The notes under the pieces were generated by a model. The model was not told the origin of the DNA, ran no database searches, and saw only the letters and a list, made by a program, of their open reading frames with translations. Positions 1-9,762 of a stretch of DNA of 64,000 nucleotides are shown piece after piece. Position 1 is the first letter of the stretch; each line of letters begins with the position of its first letter. Source of the DNA: Protonemura montana (Eukaryota; Arthropoda; Insecta; Plecoptera; Nemouridae); contig OX387606.1 in NCBI GenBank assembly GCA_947568835.1, positions 25,738,111-25,802,110 on the forward strand, given 5' to 3'. A program made the position numbers and the translations under genes.

Positions 1-115
1 CTTTCATCCCTCTAACCTCTCTCCCGAACAGAACTGGTCATGTGTATGATGATCACCCATCCAATACCTGACTCAGCGCAGTGTTGCTTAACTTCGGTGA
101 TCTCAGATAAACGGT
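1..115 (-). repeat. 5S-rRNA-like 91-bp repeat, single terminal unit
   Basis: On the minus strand this reads GATCACCGAAGTTAAGCAAC and then, 20 bases on, GGATGGGTGATC, in the order and spacing of the 5S rRNA internal control region. The unit is cut by the window edge. It keeps more of the 5S sequence upstream of the A box than internal units do, as expected of the boundary unit of an array. After it the resemblance stops. Confidence 0.75.
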
Positions 116-644
116 GTTTACATCGTACAAAATAGTTTGGCAGGTTATTTTCTTTCAAACTTAGTCGTAAACCCGCTGGTTTTATAGCACTCGTAACAAT
201 TGGTCGAAATGTTATTTTCATCAAAACTAACAATTTGGGGCTGCGATTTTATACGAATGGCACTGTTAATAACTCTAGTTTGACAAGTTCATTGTCCTGT
301 TGTTAGGCGGATATGAATCAGAACTGCTATTGAATGAAGAGCTGTAAGACAAGGCGAAGAACACCTCAAAGATTGAAATCATGCAAGCAATGTTTTTAAA
401 GTGTATGACAACGGAGTTTATGATAACATGCGTCGCCCATTTCATTATTACCGGTCCAAACATGGAAATGTTCAAACGTAGTAAAGGCCGGTTCACAATT
501 GAAATATTGATTATGGAATATGGTAAAGTGTGTAAGCGAAATGGATAATGGCATTCCTGTTCACCATTCACAATGAGAAAATGTGGTGTAGTGATATGGT
601 TTATAGAATAAGAAATGAATTAAATCCATTTCTTATGACTATTC
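116..644. other. Unassigned sequence
   Basis: AT-rich sequence between a 5S-like unit and the hAT-like element. Only short open frames below 100 codons with no recognisable domain, splice pattern or repeat. I see nothing to annotate. Confidence 0.5.
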
Positions 645-1010
645 CTTATAACCAGTGGCGGTTCGTGACTGTTTTTCTTGGAGGGGCGGCAGTAAAATTT
701 CTCCCCCCCCCCCCCATCCCCACCAGCACCATAAGTAATGAACACTGTAGTAGGATTTCAATATTGTAACATTAAAATACAACATGTGATATTTAAAAAA
801 AAGTTATCATTGAATTCTAGCTGTCAAGTCACACATTAGATTAATTTTCATTGGACAAAAACGTACACAGTATGTGAAACTGGGTGGGACAGAAATTCAG
901 GCTAGTAAACGGTAGTACCATTATTTTGAAACTATCGCCGTGGAAAATATGTGCGATCGTATGCATCGTTCTGTCTCACTCGCTCTCGCTGCTAGGTCAG
1001 CCCGGCGACT

Positions 1011-1060
1011 GGCCGAGGCTGGCCGAGGCTGGCCGAGGCTGGCCGAGGCTGGCCGCCGGG
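1011..1060 (+). repeat. 10-bp tandem repeat (GGCCGAGGCT)
   Basis: About five near-perfect copies of GGCCGAGGCT inside a GC-rich stretch of the hAT-like element. Short open frames across it are low complexity (repeating Leu-Ala-Glu-Ala-Gly) and not evidence of a gene. Confidence 0.85.
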
Positions 1061-1433
1061 CGGGTTTTCTGCTTCCCTCGCTGGGCTTGCGAGCGACGAC
1101 AGGCGACACACGTTCAAGGCCATTTCCACGCACTCCTAGCTGAGCAGGAAGGACGGCAGCGCTCGCTGCCCCAAAGAGAACAAGCGGCGGCGTTCAGACT
1201 CTATAGGCAGCGGACAACCGCCTACTGGATCGTCTCGTTGCAGTCGGCAGCTCGTGCTGTCGGCGCGACGCAAATAACGCGTTTTTTCGCATTTCGAAAG
1301 TAGCACCCATTTTAAAACACACAAAACGCGTAGAACAATAATAATAGTAATAACACTTATAATTGGTGTGGATGAAAACGGTTTTTGCTCTGTTGAATGG
1401 TTTTTAGGTCCTAAAAAGGACCGTGTCGGTGGT

Positions 1434-1469
1434 CGACGTTTCGCCAGCGTTGGCGCTGGCATTCTCAAG
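1434..1469 (-). ncRNA. Hammerhead-ribozyme-like hairpin, left arm
   Basis: Exact mirror of the motif at 3395-3430: CTTGAG, GCCAGC stem II, CGAAACGTCG on the minus strand. In both arms the motif points outward to the nearest end of the insertion, about 70 bases inside the arm boundary. Confidence 0.4.
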
Positions 1470-1748
1470 ACTGTGATGTGCAGCTGGTGTTGTCTGCTTT
1501 TTTATTTGTTTTGCGTTTTTTGCGCTACTTTTTGGCTCGTATAGATTTGTAAAAACTTTTTGACTTTTTTTAAAAAACATTATCGGTAGAACGCATTAAT
1601 GCCGAACCGAATGTGTAACCGAACCGGGATATGAACCCGGGACCTCCCAGTTGTTGGCCGGGTTTTATATTTGTATGTAAAGCTTTCACATTGCACTGTT
1701 AATATTCAAAATATTCATCATAATATGAAGTAATGCTGTGATTACAAA

Positions 1749-2326
1749 ATGTCGAACATTGTGTCAAAGTTCGGCAAGACCGTTCTGTTCACAACAATGA
1801 AGTGCGACCCAAAGAAGCAGCCTGAATATGAAGACAAACTCGTGGCGTTTGAAACAATTGACTACCGATCCGATCTCACTGCCCTCTCGAACCCGTGCCA
1901 GAGATTGAATTCATTTAGACGTACGATGGTTTTACATTTGAAATTAAACGTTCCGTGTAATTTAATAATTTTAAGTGAATCAACACCTTGTTCTCCTTTC
2001 AGTTAATCTTGCAATACTAGCGGACAAAATAAGTACAATATTTGCTAGACTTGAGCTGGTTTCAAGTTCTAAGGTAAATTGAGCAGAACGGAATGCGATA
2101 TTTACAAGATAATACTACATGACAGAATAAACATATGCAAACAAATCTTCAAGGGGTGGAAGGCATGGTAAGAGATAGAAGATATATGATATTTGGGAGA
2201 TTCCATCCTGTCAAGGTACCCATGCATAACGCCATAGCAAAGTAATTCCAGACAGCCGTGTCAGGACAATCAGAGATTACACGAGAAGAGCCAAGTGCCG
2301 GGGCAAAAAAACATCAGAAACTATGA
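1749..2326 (+). CDS. Candidate captured three-exon coding segment, left arm
   Basis: I do not recognise this protein. An ATG at 1749 opens a frame of 57 codons plus one base to 1920, followed by GTACGA. A good 3' splice site (CTCCTTTCAG, ending 2002) starts exon 2 at 2003-2073, which completes the split codon and reads 23 more codons rich in an amphipathic pattern (Leu-Ala-Ile-Leu-Ala-Asp-Lys-Ile) up to AAG|GTAAAT. A weaker acceptor at 2250-2251 would add exon 3 (2252-2326) ending in TGA, for a total near 105 residues. Phases match at both joins, which argues for real splicing, but the last acceptor is poor. The first 85 codons of the unspliced frame are identical in the mirror arm. It may be a host gene piece captured by the element, or the element's own gene. 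Confidence 0.4.
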
Positions 2327-2536
2327 ATGTCTCACAGCCAGTTTGATGACCCACCAATATTGTTTTCGCGGAAAGTCGCAAGAATAATTCAAAGCAATTT
2401 GACAAAACGTTTCAGCAATTGAATAACAAACATTGACTACGTTTTGTTATTCAATTGCTGTCAAATTGCTTTGAATTATTCTTGCGACTTTCCGCGAAAA
2501 CAATATTGGTGGGTCATCAAACTGGCTGTGAGACAT

Positions 2537-3115
2537 TCATAGCTTCTGATGTTTTTTTTGCCGAGGCACTTGGCTCTTCTCGTGTAATCTCTGATTGTCC
2601 TGACACGGCTGCCTGGAATTACTTTGCTATGGCGTTATGCATGGGTACCTTGACAGGATGGAATCTCCCAAATATCATATATCTTCTATCTCTTACCATG
2701 CCTTCCACCCCTTGAAGATTTATTTGCATATGTTTATTCTGTCATGTAGTATTATCTTGTAAATATCGCATACCGTTCTGCTCAATTTACCTTAGAACTT
2801 GAAACCAGCTCAAGTCTAGCAAATATTGTACTTATTTTGTCCGCTAGTATTGCAAGATTAACTGAAAGGAGAACAAGGTGTTGATTCACTTAAAATTATT
2901 AAATTACACGGAACGTTTAATTTCAAATGTAAAACCATCGTACGTCTAAATGAATTCAATCTCTGGCACGGGTTCGAGAGGGCAGTGAGATCGGATCGGT
3001 AGTCAATTGTTTCAAACGCCACGAGTTTGTCTTCATATTCAGGCTGCTTCTTTGGGTCGCACTTCATTGTTGTGAACAGAACGGTCTTGCCGAACTTTGA
3101 CACAATGTTCGACAT
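2537..3115 (-). CDS. Mirror copy of the candidate three-exon segment, right arm
   Basis: Inverted duplicate of the gene model at 1749-2326. Exon 1 is 3115 down to 2944 and exon 2 is 2861 down to 2791, with identical splice signals. The exon 3 homologue carries an 8-base A-run where the left arm has 7, so its last codons are shifted. Both copies are transcribed toward the centre of the palindrome in this reading, so full-length read-through would give a self-complementary RNA. Confidence 0.35.
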
Positions 3116-3223
3116 TTTGTAATCACAGCATTACTTCATATTATGATGAATATTTTGAATATTAACAGTGCAATGTGAAAGCTTTACATACAAATATAAA
3201 ACCCGGCCAACAACTGGGAGGTC

Positions 3224-3240
3224 CCGGGTTCATATCCCGG
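3224..3240 (+). other. tRNA T-arm-like sequence in palindrome arm
   Basis: CCGGG-TTCATAT-CCCGG forms a perfect 5-bp stem with a 7-base T loop, preceded by AGGTC as in a tRNA variable loop. It matches the Pol III B box (GGTTCATATCC) apart from loop bases. The mirror copy is at 1624-1640 on the minus strand. The D arm and acceptor are not recognisable, so this is a tRNA 3'-half relic or a tRNA-derived SINE head rather than a gene. Confidence 0.5.
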
Positions 3241-3394
3241 TTCGGTTACACATTCGGTTCGGCATTAATGCGTTCTACCGATAATGTTTTTTAAAAAAAG
3301 TCAAAAAGTTTTTACAAATCTATACGAGCCAAAAAGTAGCGCAAAAAACGCAAAACAAATAAAAAAGCAGACAACACCAGCTGCACATCACAGT

Positions 3395-3430
3395 CTTGAG
3401 AATGCCAGCGCCAACGCTGGCGAAACGTCG
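3395..3430 (+). ncRNA. Hammerhead-ribozyme-like hairpin, right arm
   Basis: CTTGAGAAT is followed by a perfect stem GCCAGC / GCTGGC with loop GCCAAC, and then CGAAACGTCG. Core, stem II and GAAAC-GUC in this order is the layout of type I hammerhead motifs in Penelope-like elements. The core differs from CUGANGA (U at the usual C3, one base short), and I find no strong stem I, so catalytic activity is doubtful. Confidence 0.4.
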
Positions 3431-3642
3431 ACCACCGACACGGTCCTTTTTAGGACCTAAAAACCATTCAACAGAGCAAAAACCGTTTTCAACCACACCA
3501 TCATCTACTGGCTCTGAACCCCTTCGTCTTACCAACACTTATAATTATTATAATAATAACAATTATACTTTTATTCTGTCGAAAATGCTAGGGAGGGCAG
3601 CCGCCCCGCAGCCCTCCCTCACGAGCCGCCCCTGCTTATAAC

Positions 3643-4910
3643 AGCAAAATTCTGACCAATCAGGTGGCGTTACTACTGATGTCAAATGACTAGCATTTAT
3701 GTGTTTTGGGGTATTTTATTCCAAGTCAAATCAAACACTCTCAACTCTCAAGATCAAGATTATATTTTTAATGATGGAGTGGAATTCGGAGATGACTACC
3801 CAGATGACGACAGAAACAGCGACGAAATTTCAATTTCGCTAGTGGATATATCATAGATACCGTTATGAATATTCGGAATGTTACGGAGTAACATCTGCAA
3901 AAGATTGACAGGCTTCGAGGCGTGGGATCGACCAAAGATTGTTTGACCAATCGGCCAGATGATGCCGCCAAACGATATTAGGGAGCAGGTATTTTAGTTA
4001 GGGTCTCCCGACCTGCAGTGCGCTCTTTAAAGATTCAATGACAATGACAGTACCTTCCCCTAAAGAGCGCACTTTGTTCACCGCAGTGGATAGATAACAA
4101 TCTCAAAAATATTCACTCAAACACGTCGGCTAGGAAAATTAAATACCATACCTTTACAATGTTGTATCAATATAACCGTTCAATCCATTTTAAAATCACT
4201 GAATTATTTAAAGCAATTAAAAACTTCAACTTGGATGTAAATAAAATTACCTTCTCAGAACATTGGGTAAAAACGAACGAAGGAAATTGTATTAATACAA
4301 TTTCAATACAATCTTTATTCAATAATTGTTCTACTGGGCTTCCAACTTAAATCAATCTCTACACGTGATGTTTACTCTCACGGTGGGACTTGTATTTTCG
4401 TTCGACAAAACTGGAATTACTTCTGTCAACGCCTGGGTTATCATATCTAAATCTAGTTTGCAGTCCCTCACCGATCATCTAATCTCGGTAAAGATATTCT
4501 CTCTAAAAATACATCAAGAGTTAATGAAATTAGACACTTCACTTGTACAGAATTTAGATATGATCCTCTAATAAAATTTTGTCCTGGATTAGCTCTGAGT
4601 ATGCACTTATTTAGTTGCAGCATTACATTGACATTTGCGTTGTGAAGGTTGCTTTGTGACATGTTACAGACAGAAATTATGCAATTGTTTTGTTGTAGGA
4701 AAAAGAGTACCCCGTTCTGGCAACATTGTCACAGTATCTACACCAACCAATAAACGCTTCGATCACCTTTTCGCGTAGTAAGGATGAGCGATTTAAGATG
4801 AGTTTTTGATTTGAGTTGTTACCAATCAACAATAGATGCGGTTTTTGACGCAATTTTGGGGCCGCAAATGTATATTCCTTGTGTTGAAATTATTCTTTGC
4901 TCTAAACAGT
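3643..4910. other. Unassigned sequence
   Basis: AT-rich region with short frames of up to 81 codons and no domain I recognise. GTGCGCTCTTTAA near 4018 recurs inverted (CTAAAGAGCGCAC) near 4060, a small inverted repeat. Nothing else stands out. Confidence 0.4.
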
Positions 4911-4934
4911 CACACACACACACACACACACACA
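4911..4934 (+). repeat. (CA)12 microsatellite
   Basis: Uninterrupted CA dinucleotide run of about 24 bases. Confidence 0.95.
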
Positions 4935-5030
4935 GACAAGTGATTTTTGGAGCAGTGTAATTGAGAGGATTTTGCTCGCTTCCCTCGCTCATTCAATTAG
5001 AAATATATTTAGCATTATCTTATTGTTTGC

Positions 5031-5044
5031 TACCAGAGGGCGCT
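5031..5044 (+). promoter_or_regulatory. CTCF-like motif
   Basis: TACCAGAGGGCGCT differs from the CTCF core (CCASYAGRKGGCRS) at one main position. Such a match can occur by chance in 64 kb. There is no gene context to support it. Confidence 0.25.
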
Positions 5045-5284
5045 CCAATATGGGAATAAAGTCTTCTATATAACATTATAGGCTCAATATCATCCATTCA
5101 TTCACCGACACCATGAGCCCAGTGCAACAATCCCAGTTATTAAAACAGTGCGTTCGTTAAACATCACAATTCGGATCACAATTAGACAACGAGTGTAAAT
5201 TTACTTTTCGAAGCTTTCCTTTCCTTAGCGGTTACTACATTGATGACTTGCAAAGCGCTTTAATCCCACGCGCAGCCAACCCTT

Positions 5285-5390
5285 ATCCCTAAGTCACGTC
5301 AATGCGTCGTCAATCTGTTCCCTAAGTCACGTCAATGCGTCGTCAATCTGTTCCATAAGTCGCGTCAATGCGTCGTCAATCTGTCAATTG
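5285..5390 (+). repeat. 33-bp tandem repeat, 3 copies
   Basis: Three copies of a 33-bp unit built on AAGTCACGTCAATGCGTCGT, the last slightly diverged. Confidence 0.85.
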
Positions 5391-5644
5391 ATAGCTTTTA
5401 TTGCAAACGCCTTGTTAACACTTGCCAGCAAGACGTTGAAGTTGAATGGGTTGCCCAAGTAACAACACGTGACGTACTATGGTAGGGGAGGAGATTATTA
5501 AGCCCGTCTCAAAAACATCAGTCGCCAGTCGGGGCGCAGTATACACGGCTGCAGTTTCCACAGCCGCACAATCCCAAAACCAGTTTGCAGGGCCGCACAA
5601 AACAGAGCCGCACAAAACAATCGTTGAGGCGCAGAAAACAGAGC

Positions 5645-5915
5645 CGCACTTTACGCTCTCCCAACAGAACTGGTCATGTGTATGATGGTCACCCATCCAA
5701 TACCTGACCCAGCGCAGTGTTGCTTAACTTTCATCCCTCCAACCTCTCTCCCAAACAGAACTGGTCATGTGAATGATGGTCACCCATCCAATACCTGACC
5801 CAGCGCAGTGTTGCTTAACTTTCATCCCTCCAACCTCTCTCCCGAACAGAACTGGTCATGTGTATGATGGTCACCCATCCAATACGGTGACCCAGCGCAG
5901 TGTTGCTTAACTCCC
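5645..5915 (-). repeat. 5S-like 91-bp array, about 3 units
   Basis: Three units. The minus strand of each has AGTTAAGCAACACTGCGCT and GGATGGGTGACC. The upstream side (5560-5650) is a degenerate GCCGCACAAAACAGA repeat that runs directly into the array. Confidence 0.9.
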
Positions 5916-6636
5916 AAGTTCAGTAGAATGCACAAAGCAAACTGGAGAAGCTTTGTGCATTGTGTTGGGTGTGGTTTGGTTTGCCTCATGGTTACTCTTG
6001 GTTTCTAACTTTGAAACTTCCTCGTCTTGGGTTTGAAACATTGAATTGTTGAGTCGAACACATGGTTAAGATGAAGTGCGGGTCCGACGTCTTCTTTGTG
6101 TTGTCAAGGATCGAGGTGGGTTTTTCCCAGACAATCTGTAATATCTCACGCCAGCAATTTGACATCGCAATAAAGTTTGCTTGTCTCACTTTACAACGCA
6201 GTTTCCTCGGCTCCATCTCATCAATAAAACATGGACACAACATCCAAACAACACGTGCACATGTTTCACATTCTTTGTCCCTTTCATTTTACAATTCTTT
6301 GTTCCTCTCAAACAAGTAAGGATTCACTTGCTTACTACGCACTAAATTCCTAGCGACTTTTACGCAGGAAGGAATTCCTTACCCAGATGCGTGCCAATGA
6401 TTGAGACAATATCGCATTCATAGATTGCGTTTTACTCGCCCATTTTTAACATTAGCATTGCTTTTAAAATAAATCGTGTGGTCAAGATTCTGTCCAGATT
6501 TCGCAATTATTACATCAATATACAATTGCAAGTTATCAAGTTCAATTGCTAAAAGTGGTGAAAGCACGTGGCGAGTGTCACTTTTAGGGACTCCTACCTG
6601 TTGCCAACAATGGATTGCCCGACTTCAATTTTCATC
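5916..6636. other. Unassigned sequence between arrays
   Basis: Overlapping frames of 83-85 codons on both strands (5992-6243 and 6062-6319) show no recognisable domain and no codon bias. No promoter or RNA gene seen. Confidence 0.4.
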
Positions 6637-7796
6637 AGCTGGCTGGATCCTATGCTCTGTCCAGGTTACTTGAGATCAGTTGGCTGGATCCTATGTCCTC
6701 TCCATGTAACTTGAGATCAGCTGGCTGGATCCTAAGCTGTATCCATGTTATTTGAGATCAGCTGACTGGATCCTATGCTCTATTCAGGTTATTTGAGATC
6801 AGCTGACTGGATCCTATGCTCTATCCAGGTTATTTGAGATCAGCTGGCTGGATCCTATGCTCTATCCAGGTTATTTGAGATCAGCTGACTGGATCCTATG
6901 CTCTATCCAGGTTATTTGAGATCAGCTGACTGGATCCTATGCTCTATCCAGGTTATTTGAGATCAGCTGACTGGATCCTATGCCCTATTCAGGTTATTTG
7001 AGATCAGCTGGCTGGATCCTATGCTCTATCCAGGTTATAAGAGATCAGCTGGTTGGATCCTTTGCTCTATCCAGGTTATTTGAGATCAGCTGGCTGGATC
7101 CTATGTTCTATTCAGGTTATTTGAGATCAGCTGACTGGATCCAATGTTCTATCCAGGTTATTTGAGATCAGCTTGCTGGATCCTATGCTCTATCCAGGTT
7201 ATTTGAGATCAGCTGGCTGGATCCTATGCTCTATTCAGGTTATTTGGTATCAGCTGACTGGATCCTATGCTCTATTCAGGTTATTTGTGATCAGCTGACT
7301 GGATCCTATGTTCTATGCAGGTTATTTGAGATCAGCTGGCTGGATCCTATGCTCTATACAGGTTATTTGAGATCAGCTGGCTGGATCCTATGCTCTATTC
7401 AGGTTATTTGAGATCAGCTGACTGGATCCTATGCTCTATCCAGGTTATTTGAGATCAGCTTGCTGGATCCTATGCTCTATCCAGGTTATTTGAGATCAGC
7501 TGACTGGATCCTATGCTCTATCCAGGTTATTTGAGATCAGCTGACTGGATCCTATGCTCTATCCAGGTTATTTGAGATCAGCTGACTGGATCCTATGCTC
7601 TATCCAGGTTATAAGAGATCAGCTGGCTGGATCCTATGCTCTATCCAGGTTATTTGAGATCAGCTGGCTGGATCCTATGCTATATCCAGGTTATTTGTGA
7701 TCAGCTGACTGGATCCTATGTTCTATTCAGGTTATTTGAGATCAGCTGACTGAATCCTATGCTCTAAGCATGATCTTTGAGATCAGCTGGCTGGTT
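6637..7796 (+). repeat. 41-bp minisatellite array 1, about 28 units
   Basis: Unit GATCAGCTGGCTGGATCC followed by TATGCTCTATCCAGGTTATTTGA, period 41. Variants differ by single substitutions (CTGACTGG / CTGGCTGG) that recur in blocks, suggesting growth by unequal exchange. Each unit carries CAGCTG and GGATCC. Confidence 0.95.
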
Positions 7797-7829
7797 GAGC
7801 GCAAGCTGAGCTAAACGTTATTCCTGTGC

Positions 7830-8455
7830 TTGAGACAAGCCTGCTACACGCCCTCTCTGTGCTAAAGACAAAGACTTCCAAACGCCCTCCCTGTGCTCAA
7901 GACAAAGACTGCTAGCTGCACCACTGTGCTCATGACGAAGCCGTCTAAATGCCCCAAAGCATGCTAAACGCCCTGAGCTTACCTGAGCTTACCTGAGTTT
8001 GAGAGAAAGCATGCTAAACGCCCTCCCTATTCTTTAGACAGAGCATGCTTAACGCCCTCCCTGTGCTGGAGAAAAAGGCCTGCTAAACGCACTCCCTCTG
8101 CTAGAGAGAAAGCCTGCTAAACACCCTCCATATGCTCAAGACAAAGCCTGCAAAACGCTTTCTCTGTGCTCAAGTTGAAGCATGCTAAACGCCCTACCTG
8201 TGCTTAAAACAAAGCCTGCTAAACGCCCTAAACTGTGCTTGAGACAAAGCCTGCTTAACGCCCTCCCTGTGCTTCAGAAAAAATTTGCTAAACGCCCTCC
8301 CTGTGCTCGTGACAAAGCCTGCTAAACGCCCTTAACTGAACTCTTGACAAAGCCTGTAAAACGCCCTCCCTGTTTTTAAGACAAAGACTGCTAAACGCCC
8401 TCCTTGTGATTGACAAAGCCTGCTTAACCCCTTTTCTGTTCTCAAGACAAAGCCT
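7830..8455 (+). repeat. 34-bp minisatellite, degenerate
   Basis: Unit GCCTGCTAAACGCCCTCCCT followed by GTGCTCAAGACAAA, about 18 diverged copies directly after the 41-bp array. It resumes at 9690-9762 after a LINE insertion. Confidence 0.9.
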
Positions 8456-9692
8456 GTAAAATTGTTTATTGTTTATTGTTTATTGTCCAGTTCAACATAA
8501 AATGTTATGTAGACAGTCATCATAGTATACAAATATCACATCATATATACAAATCAGGATTTATACTTTAAAACGCAGAAACTCGTCAATTGAATAGAAA
8601 CATTGCTGTACTAAAAAGGACCTTAGTTTTGTTTTAAAACTCCCACCTGTGATTTCTTTTATGTAGGAAGGAAGGGTATTGTTCATTTTTACTCCCATAT
8701 CAATTGGTCCCTTCGAATTAGTATGGTTTTTGATTTCTAAATCGCCACCAATTATTAGGTTAACATTCCTCGTGTTATACTGATGCGGTTGTCCATTCCA
8801 TAATTCACTACGATTCTGCCTTAGATACATAATGGTTGAGAAAATATACATACAAGGTAATGTCAGAAGGTTCAGTTTTTTAAAATGAGGTCTACATGAG
8901 TCCTTATAAAATATCTTGGCACACGGGTTAAAACTAGCTTTGACCAGGTGTCGCACACTTCGTTTTTGCAAGACAAACAATCTGCGTGCGTGCAACGAAT
9001 TACCCCAGAAAATTATGCCATAGTTTAAAAACGAGTAAATGAGAGAATAATACGCCATTAAAACAAGCTCTAGATTAAGAACACTCATTAATTTGTGTAT
9101 CAAAAAGCACCCGGACACAATTTTCTTAGAAGCAATGTCGATGTGGCTCTTCCAGTCTAGTTTATTGTCAACAAGCAACCCTAGGAATTTAACCTCATTA
9201 CATTCTTTAATACTTTTCCCCTCCAACCAAATTAGAGGGGATGAGTCTGCTTTATTTTTACATCTAAATCTTAAAAATGCAGTTTTCTTTATGTTTAAAA
9301 ACAATCGATTTTTGTGGCACCATTGCTCCATTTCATTCGTTGCGATGTTAGCCTTCACACAAACCTTATCGTCCTTATATTATGTTACTAGCTGTGTGGT
9401 GTCATCAGCGAAAAGAGTCAAAGCACCATCAGTAATGGAATCGTGCAAATCATTAGTAAACAGGATAAACAACAGTGGGGCGATGTTTGAACCTTGAGGC
9501 AGACCGACTGTTGTAGTCACTATTTTGGACGAATATATACCACTATTGCCTCTTAGGACAACTACTTGCTTCCTATTGGATAAGTAGGATTTAATCCAAT
9601 TACTTGCCAAACCACGAATGCCCATATTTGCAAGTTTGCTTAAAAGTAAATCATGGTCAATCACATCAAAGGCTTTTGAAAAATCATAAATG
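8456..9692 (-). mobile_element. 5'-truncated non-LTR retrotransposon in the 34-bp array
   Basis: The insertion splits the 34-bp minisatellite. On the minus strand it ends in (ATAAACA)n at 8459-8490, a short-repeat 3' tail rather than poly(A), and begins abruptly in the RT domain near 9692, typical 5' truncation. Confidence 0.85.
8561..9692 (-). pseudogene. Reverse transcriptase C-terminal half, Jockey/I-like LINE
   Basis: The frame starts inside RT with FSKAFDVIDHDLL, then VGLPQGSNIAPLLFILF and the catalytic LFADD. It continues through the thumb (FLGLLVDNKLDWKSHID) to the C-terminal region (YGIIFWGNSLHARR, LQKRSVRHL) common in arthropod-type LINEs and ends at 8561. A single in-frame TAA near 9376 interrupts it, just after LVT; otherwise the frame is continuous for about 375 codons. 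The N-terminal RT, endonuclease and ORF1 are missing, so it is a dead, fairly recent copy. Confidence 0.85.
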
Positions 9693-9762
9693 CCATCCCT
9701 GTGCTCGAGATAAAGCCTGCTAAACGCCCTCCCTGTGCTCAAAACATAGCCTGCTAGACGCA
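9690..9762 (+). repeat. 34-bp minisatellite, right remnant
   Basis: Two further units of the same 34-bp repeat on the far side of the LINE. Confidence 0.85.

Larger units (their letters stand above)
1365..2430 (+). repeat. Left arm of 1-kb palindrome
   Basis: Reverse complement of 2443-3499 at roughly 99% identity where I compared them by eye. Differences seen include single substitutions near 2092 and 2146, an A-run of 7 against 8, and an 8-base difference close to the centre (near 2405-2414). Confidence 0.95.
2443..3499 (-). repeat. Right arm of 1-kb palindrome
   Basis: Mirror of the left arm. Positions in the two arms sum to about 4864 over most of the length. The outermost shared bases are GGTGTGG on the left and CCACACC on the right, followed on the right by a 34-bp tail before the TSD. 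Confidence 0.95.
1365..3533. mobile_element. Palindromic insertion with 13-bp TSD, candidate Penelope-like element
   Basis: Two arms of about 1.06 kb (1365-2430 and 2443-3499) are inverted copies around a ~12-bp spacer, with only scattered mismatches. The insertion lies between two copies of AACACTTATAATT (1352-1364 and 3534-3546), so it looks like a target-site duplication of retroelement length rather than hAT or Mariner type. The right side has 34 extra bases outside the arm that the left lacks. Each arm carries a hammerhead-like hairpin, a tRNA T-arm-like sequence and an intron-containing coding stretch. Inverted terminal arms, hammerhead motifs and retained introns are all described for Penelope-like elements. 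I see no GIY-YIG or RT domain, so the assignment is an inference. Confidence 0.5.
653..3634. mobile_element. hAT-like DNA transposon (non-autonomous) with 8-bp TSD
   Basis: The element begins CAGTGGCGGTTCGTGA and ends with the inverted form (TCACGAGCCGCCCCTG), giving imperfect terminal inverted repeats of about 16 bp of the CAGNG type usual for hAT. The 8-bp direct repeat CTTATAAC flanks it exactly at 645-652 and 3635-3642, the TSD length expected of hAT. No transposase frame is visible. The interior holds a C-run, a 10-bp repeat block and a 2.17-kb palindromic insertion (1365-3533), so the original hAT body was only about 0.8 kb. The perfect TSD implies a fairly young insertion. Confidence 0.85.

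Noticed and set aside
2455-2715. 86-codon plus-strand frame in the right arm of the palindrome
   Set aside because: It runs antisense to the splice-consistent gene model and has no recognisable domain.
1365-3499. Palindrome as a sequencing fold-back artefact
   Set aside because: The 13-bp direct repeats and the non-palindromic hAT flanks on both sides, with an intact 8-bp hAT TSD beyond, fit a real insertion better, though long-read confirmation would settle it.
4017-4070. Small inverted repeat around 4.02-4.07 kb as a terminator or regulatory hairpin
   Set aside because: Short, imperfect, with a long loop and no nearby gene.
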